From contig DKLU01000464.1 in NCBI GenBank assembly GCA_002455915.1, positions 506 through 8,311 on the forward strand: DNA of 7,806 nucleotides, in the 5' to 3' direction. Made by a program: the position numbers and the translations under genes. The DNA is from Chryseobacterium sp. UBA6632. GTDB lineage: Bacteria > Bacteroidota > Bacteroidia > Flavobacteriales > Weeksellaceae. Of the stretch, positions 6,049 through 7,806 are shown in pieces; position 1 is the stretch's first letter, and each line of letters opens with the position of its first letter. The notes beneath the pieces were generated by a model. That model did not search any database. It was not told where the DNA came from and saw only the letters and a program-made list of their open reading frames with translations.

Positions 6049-6077
6049 TCTATTATCTATCAGTCTATGATCTATCA
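6049..6077. repeat. 15-base tandem repeat TCTATnATCTATCA
   Basis: TCTATTATCTATCA (6049-6062) and TCTATGATCTATCA (6064-6077) match at 13 of 14 positions. The repeat covers the doxX-ahpD gap and the end of doxX, where it supplies the last codons (DDRS) and the TAG stop. It could be a fragment of a dispersed repeat family; only two units are present. Confidence 0.65.
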
Positions 6078-6487
6078 TCTAAAGAAAAAGAATATTTTTC
6101 CTGACTCGCCAATAAAAATGCTCCTGCACTTCCCACCCAAACCGAATAATCTAAAGGCGCTTTCGCTCCTAATGCCATCGTCATCGATAAAGCGAAAATG
6201 AGTAATAAAAATCCGGCACCGTAAGCTGCAGTTTTAGTTTTAAATCCTAAAATCAACATCAACGGGATAATAATTTCCAGAAAAGTGGCGACATACGCTG
6301 AAACAGTTCCTAAACTTTCAGGAAGAAAAAAAGTTAATTGTTTTGTATATTTTTCAAAATTCTCCCAGTTTCCCCAGGCAGAATTTTTGCCCCAAAATCC
6401 GAATCGGTCAGCAACTGCAGAAAGCATCGTTACAGAGATGGCAAGTCTTAAAAATAATTGTGGAAATAGAACCTTTTTGTCTGTCAT
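6065..6487 (-). CDS. DoxX family membrane protein
   Basis: A 140-residue inner-membrane protein with four likely helices, at about 8-25, 60-80, 85-107 and 114-128. The order and the segments LFLRLAISVTMLSAVADRFG at the start, FLEIIIPLMLILGFKTKTAAYGAG in the middle and MTMALGAKAPLDYSVW fit the DoxX/DoxD group, linked in other bacteria to redox and thiol stress. The last residues (SLDDRS) and the stop come from a tandem repeat, so the natural end may have been altered by it. It is followed by the AhpD-like gene in the same direction. Upstream, GAACTTTG (minus strand of 6511-6518) is a 7-of-8 match to the -7 motif and could drive both genes apart from the Crp/Fnr gene. Confidence 0.88.
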   Translation of the reverse strand: MTDKKVLFPQLFLRLAISVTMLSAVADRFGFWGKNSAWGNWENFEKYTKQLTFFLPESLGTVSAYVATFLEIIIPLMLILGFKTKTAAYGAGFLLLIFALSMTMALGAKAPLDYSVWVGSAGAFLLASQEKYSFSLDDRS

Positions 6488-6538
6488 GATACTGGCTTTT
6501 AATTACATGACAAAGTTCTGAATTATAAATCGTAAAAA

Positions 6539-6556
6539 TCTTAAACTGGTTTAAGA
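6539..6556 (-). terminator. Hairpin at the end of the Crp/Fnr gene
   Basis: TCTTAAAC and GTTTAAGA form an 8-bp perfect inverted pair around two bases. On the minus strand the stem is followed by TTTTT, so it looks like a weak intrinsic terminator. It overlaps the stop codon (6551-6553) of the Crp/Fnr gene. The tight 2-base centre also allows reading it as a protein-binding palindrome. Confidence 0.5.
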
Positions 6557-7123
6557 ACGTAATTTTGCTCTGATTTCACTTAAATATTCCGGAGTAAATC
6601 CTAAAAAAGAAGCAATTAAATATTGAGGAATGCGTTGAATAAACCACGGATACAGTGTACTGAAATGTACGTACAACTCTTCTCTCGTCATTTCATACAA
6701 ATAACGGATACGTCTTTCTGAAGCTGCATAAGCCCTTTGGTAAATCATTCTGAAATATCGTTCCATCACAGGATGTTTTCGCAACAATTCTTCCTGAGTT
6801 GACAAATCAATCTCCAAAACAATAGATTTTTCAACTGCCTGAATGCAAAAATCAGATTTAAATTGCCTTTCATACGCAAAAGTATCGGTGATCCACCAAT
6901 TTTCGATGGCAAATTCCGTAGTTTGCTCAGTTCCTTTTTCATTGACAAAAAACTTTCTCAGGCAACCTTTCACAACAAAATACATAGATTTACAAATTTC
7001 GCCATCTATCATAAAATTATGTTTCTTTTTAACTTCTACCACTCGGAAAAAAGTTAGAATTGAAGCAAACTCTTCATCATTGATCGTAATAAACTTGTCC
7101 AGATGCGCTTTGAAAGATTCCAT
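6551..7123 (-). CDS. Crp/Fnr-type transcriptional regulator
   Basis: A 190-residue regulator with an N-terminal cyclic-nucleotide-binding-like beta roll (about 20-115; GEICKSMYFVVKGCLRKFFVNEKGTEQTTEF). A long helix follows (about 120-150; RRIRYLYEMTREELYVHFSTLYP), then a C-terminal helix-turn-helix (about 165-188; RIPQYLIASFLGFTPEYLSEIRAKL). This is the common Bacteroidota subgroup, which lacks the usual cAMP-contact and Fnr iron-sulfur cysteine pattern, so the ligand is unknown. I chose the ATG at 7123 (MESFKAHLDKF); the frame is open to 7240 but that extension would overlap the divergent DUF1304 gene and its promoter. The doxX and ahpD genes downstream are likely targets by position. Confidence 0.9.
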   Translation of the reverse strand: MESFKAHLDKFITINDEEFASILTFFRVVEVKKKHNFMIDGEICKSMYFVVKGCLRKFFVNEKGTEQTTEFAIENWWITDTFAYERQFKSDFCIQAVEKSIVLEIDLSTQEELLRKHPVMERYFRMIYQRAYAASERRIRYLYEMTREELYVHFSTLYPWFIQRIPQYLIASFLGFTPEYLSEIRAKLRS

Positions 7124-7127
7124 TATT

Positions 7128-7158
7128 TTTGACAATTGTGTAACCAAACTTAACTTTA
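7128..7158 (+). promoter_or_regulatory. Candidate promoter for the DUF1304 gene
   Basis: TTTG at 7128-7131, a 19-base spacer, then TAACTTTA at 7151-7158 fits the Bacteroidota pattern TTTG-N19-TAnnTTTG at 11 of 12 considered positions, missing only the final G. The predicted start of transcription lies about 28 bases before the ATG at 7193, or about 10 before the ATG at 7175. It overlaps the opposite promoter of the Crp/Fnr gene. Confidence 0.5.
7132..7139. promoter_or_regulatory. Small palindrome ACAATTGT between divergent genes
   Basis: ACAATTGT is a perfect 8-bp palindrome located 8 bases before the Crp/Fnr start and inside the spacer of the opposite promoter. It could be an autoregulatory site for the Crp/Fnr-type protein. 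It is too short to be sure, and no second copy was seen in the doxX upstream region. Confidence 0.25.
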
Positions 7159-7175
7159 TTTTTTTAGTTTTACAA
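7145..7175 (-). promoter_or_regulatory. Candidate promoter for the Crp/Fnr gene
   Basis: On the minus strand TTG (7173-7175), a 20-base spacer, then TAAGTTTG (7145-7152) is a full match to the -7 element with suitable spacing. It gives a leader of about 16 bases to the ATG at 7123, which supports that start over longer versions. It overlaps the forward promoter of the DUF1304 gene. Confidence 0.6.
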
Positions 7176-7192
7176 TGACAAAACAGTACATC

Positions 7193-7558
7193 ATGGAAAT
7201 TGTAGCCAAAATTCTTATCGCCGTTGTAGCCATCGAACATCTTTATATTCTCTGGATGGAAATGTTTGCGTGGGAAACCAAAGGGAAAGAAGTTTTCAAA
7301 GCAGCTTTACCTGCGGAAATGTTCAAACCGACTAAAGGTTTGGCTGCTAATCAGGGGATTTATAATGGCTTTTTGTCCGCCGGATTGATCTGGTCTTTCT
7401 TCATTGAAGATCCGAAATGGCAAACCAATATTGCCCTATTCTTCTTAGGTTGCGTTGCCGTTGCCGGAATTTATGGTGCTATTTCTGCCACTAAAAAGAT
7501 ATTTTTTGTTCAGGCGCTTCCTGCTATTTTAGCAATTATTGCCGTTTTGCTGAAATAA
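7193..7558 (+). CDS. DUF1304 family membrane protein
   Basis: A small integral membrane protein of 121 residues, family function unknown. Four likely helices: about 4-22, 53-71, 77-97 and 103-120. The family signature is clear: an EHLYILWMEMF segment (15-25) and ANQGIYNGFLSAGL (52-65), the most conserved loop of DUF1304. I prefer the ATG at 7193 (MEIVAKIL) since family members start directly with this helix; an in-frame ATG at 7175 adds only MTKQYI and would leave a leader of about 10 bases, so it remains possible. The gene is divergent from the Crp/Fnr regulator, sharing its promoter region, and is followed by a hairpin with a T tract. There is no sign of what it transports or binds. Confidence 0.88.
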   Translation: MEIVAKILIAVVAIEHLYILWMEMFAWETKGKEVFKAALPAEMFKPTKGLAANQGIYNGFLSAGLIWSFFIEDPKWQTNIALFFLGCVAVAGIYGAISATKKIFFVQALPAILAIIAVLLK

Positions 7559-7601
7559 TTTAGATTTCATTTTACTCAATATAGTGTAATTAATATCGAA
7601 G

Positions 7602-7646
7602 TTAGAAATGCTTATTATTCTCATTTCTAAAGAATAATATTTTTTT
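7602..7646 (+). terminator. Terminator with an overlapping competing hairpin
   Basis: TATTATTCT (7613-7621) and AGAATAATA (7631-7639) form a 9-bp stem with a 9-base loop, followed at once by seven T (7640-7646): an intrinsic terminator, though AT-rich. A second perfect 9-bp stem, TTAGAAATG (7602-7610) with CATTTCTAA (7622-7630), uses the loop of the first as its right arm and takes up its left arm as a loop. The two cannot both form, as in an attenuator. It lies 43 bases after the DUF1304 stop. Confidence 0.65.
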
Positions 7647-7802
7647 AACGCGAAGATTATGTTTCATATCTCGTATTATTTTAGAAGGCAAAGGCAAATA
7701 AAATTTGCTTTGCGAAGCGTAAAAATAAAACTTCATCAAATCAACTTGTTGATTCTTCTTTGCTCACTCGACTATGTTTTATTTTGAATTAAAACTTTGC
7801 GT
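7647..7802. repeat. Nested inverted repeat at the right edge, no gene seen
   Basis: The outer ends ACGCGAAG (7648-7655) and CTTTGCGT (7795-7802) pair with one mismatch. Inside, AAAATAAAAC (7722-7731) and GTTTTATTTT (7776-7785) are a perfect 10-bp pair, and AATCAAC-TT-GTTGATT (7739-7754) is a central hairpin. No frame of gene-like quality exists. The termini resemble those of the element at 3435-3567. It may continue past the window. Confidence 0.6.
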
Positions 7803-7806
7803 CAAA

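Noticed and set aside
6285..6521. Open frame of 78 codons on the plus strand
   Set aside because: It is the antisense of the DoxX gene and reads as unstructured sequence.
6766..7178. Three short open frames (6766-6948 minus, 6843-7178 plus, 6863-7057 plus)
   Set aside because: All are shadows of the Crp/Fnr gene, without upstream signals or family features.
7124..7240. Longer N-terminus of the Crp/Fnr protein
   Set aside because: It would run back through its own promoter and into the divergent DUF1304 gene; MESFKAHLDKF at 7123 is the normal beginning.

Overview
The window is about 7.8 kb of AT-rich chromosomal DNA. It most likely comes from a flavobacterium of the Chryseobacterium/Flavobacterium type (Bacteroidota). 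The evidence is A-rich leaders without Shine-Dalgarno sequences, several upstream matches to the Bacteroidota -7 element TAnnTTTG, protein sequences of flavobacterial character, and intergenic spaces packed with short inverted repeats. The genus is inferred from style; no marker gene is present. There are no rRNA or tRNA genes, insertion sequences, phage genes or CRISPR arrays.

Layout from left to right. (1) The 3' part of a YjaB-like GNAT acetyltransferase (+) enters from the left edge. It converges on a LysR-type regulator (-), with a double-stem inverted repeat between them. (2) A calcineurin-like metallophosphoesterase (-) lies upstream of the regulator. (3) A divergent region of 285 bp holds another inverted repeat, a 12-bp palindrome and a good promoter. 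(4) Four rightward genes follow: mdaB and ygiN (overlapping by one base as TAATG), an exported DJ-1/PfpI protein of the Hsp31 type, and an aldo/keto reductase. They end at a strong bidirectional hairpin. (5) Three leftward genes follow: a Crp/Fnr-type regulator, a DoxX membrane protein and an AhpD-like CxxC protein. (6) A DUF1304 membrane protein (+) is divergent from the Crp/Fnr gene and shares an overlapping promoter region with it. (7) The last 248 bp have no gene but hold two mutually exclusive hairpins, the second ending in seven T, and a nested inverted repeat.

Functionally the centre reads as an electrophile and redox-stress neighbourhood: a quinone reductase with its partner quinol monooxygenase, a glyoxalase/chaperone-like DJ-1 protein, an NADPH-dependent carbonyl reductase, an AhpD-like peroxidase-related protein and DoxX. 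A LysR and a Crp/Fnr-type regulator are close by. Each family assignment is well supported; the idea that they work as one coordinated system is inference.

The most unusual part is the intergenic DNA. Nearly every gap longer than about 40 bp carries an inverted or tandem repeat, of at least five sequence types, and two types appear twice. One repeat supplies the stop codon of doxX and another sits in the leader of the LysR gene. I found no clear candidate for a wholly new biological system.
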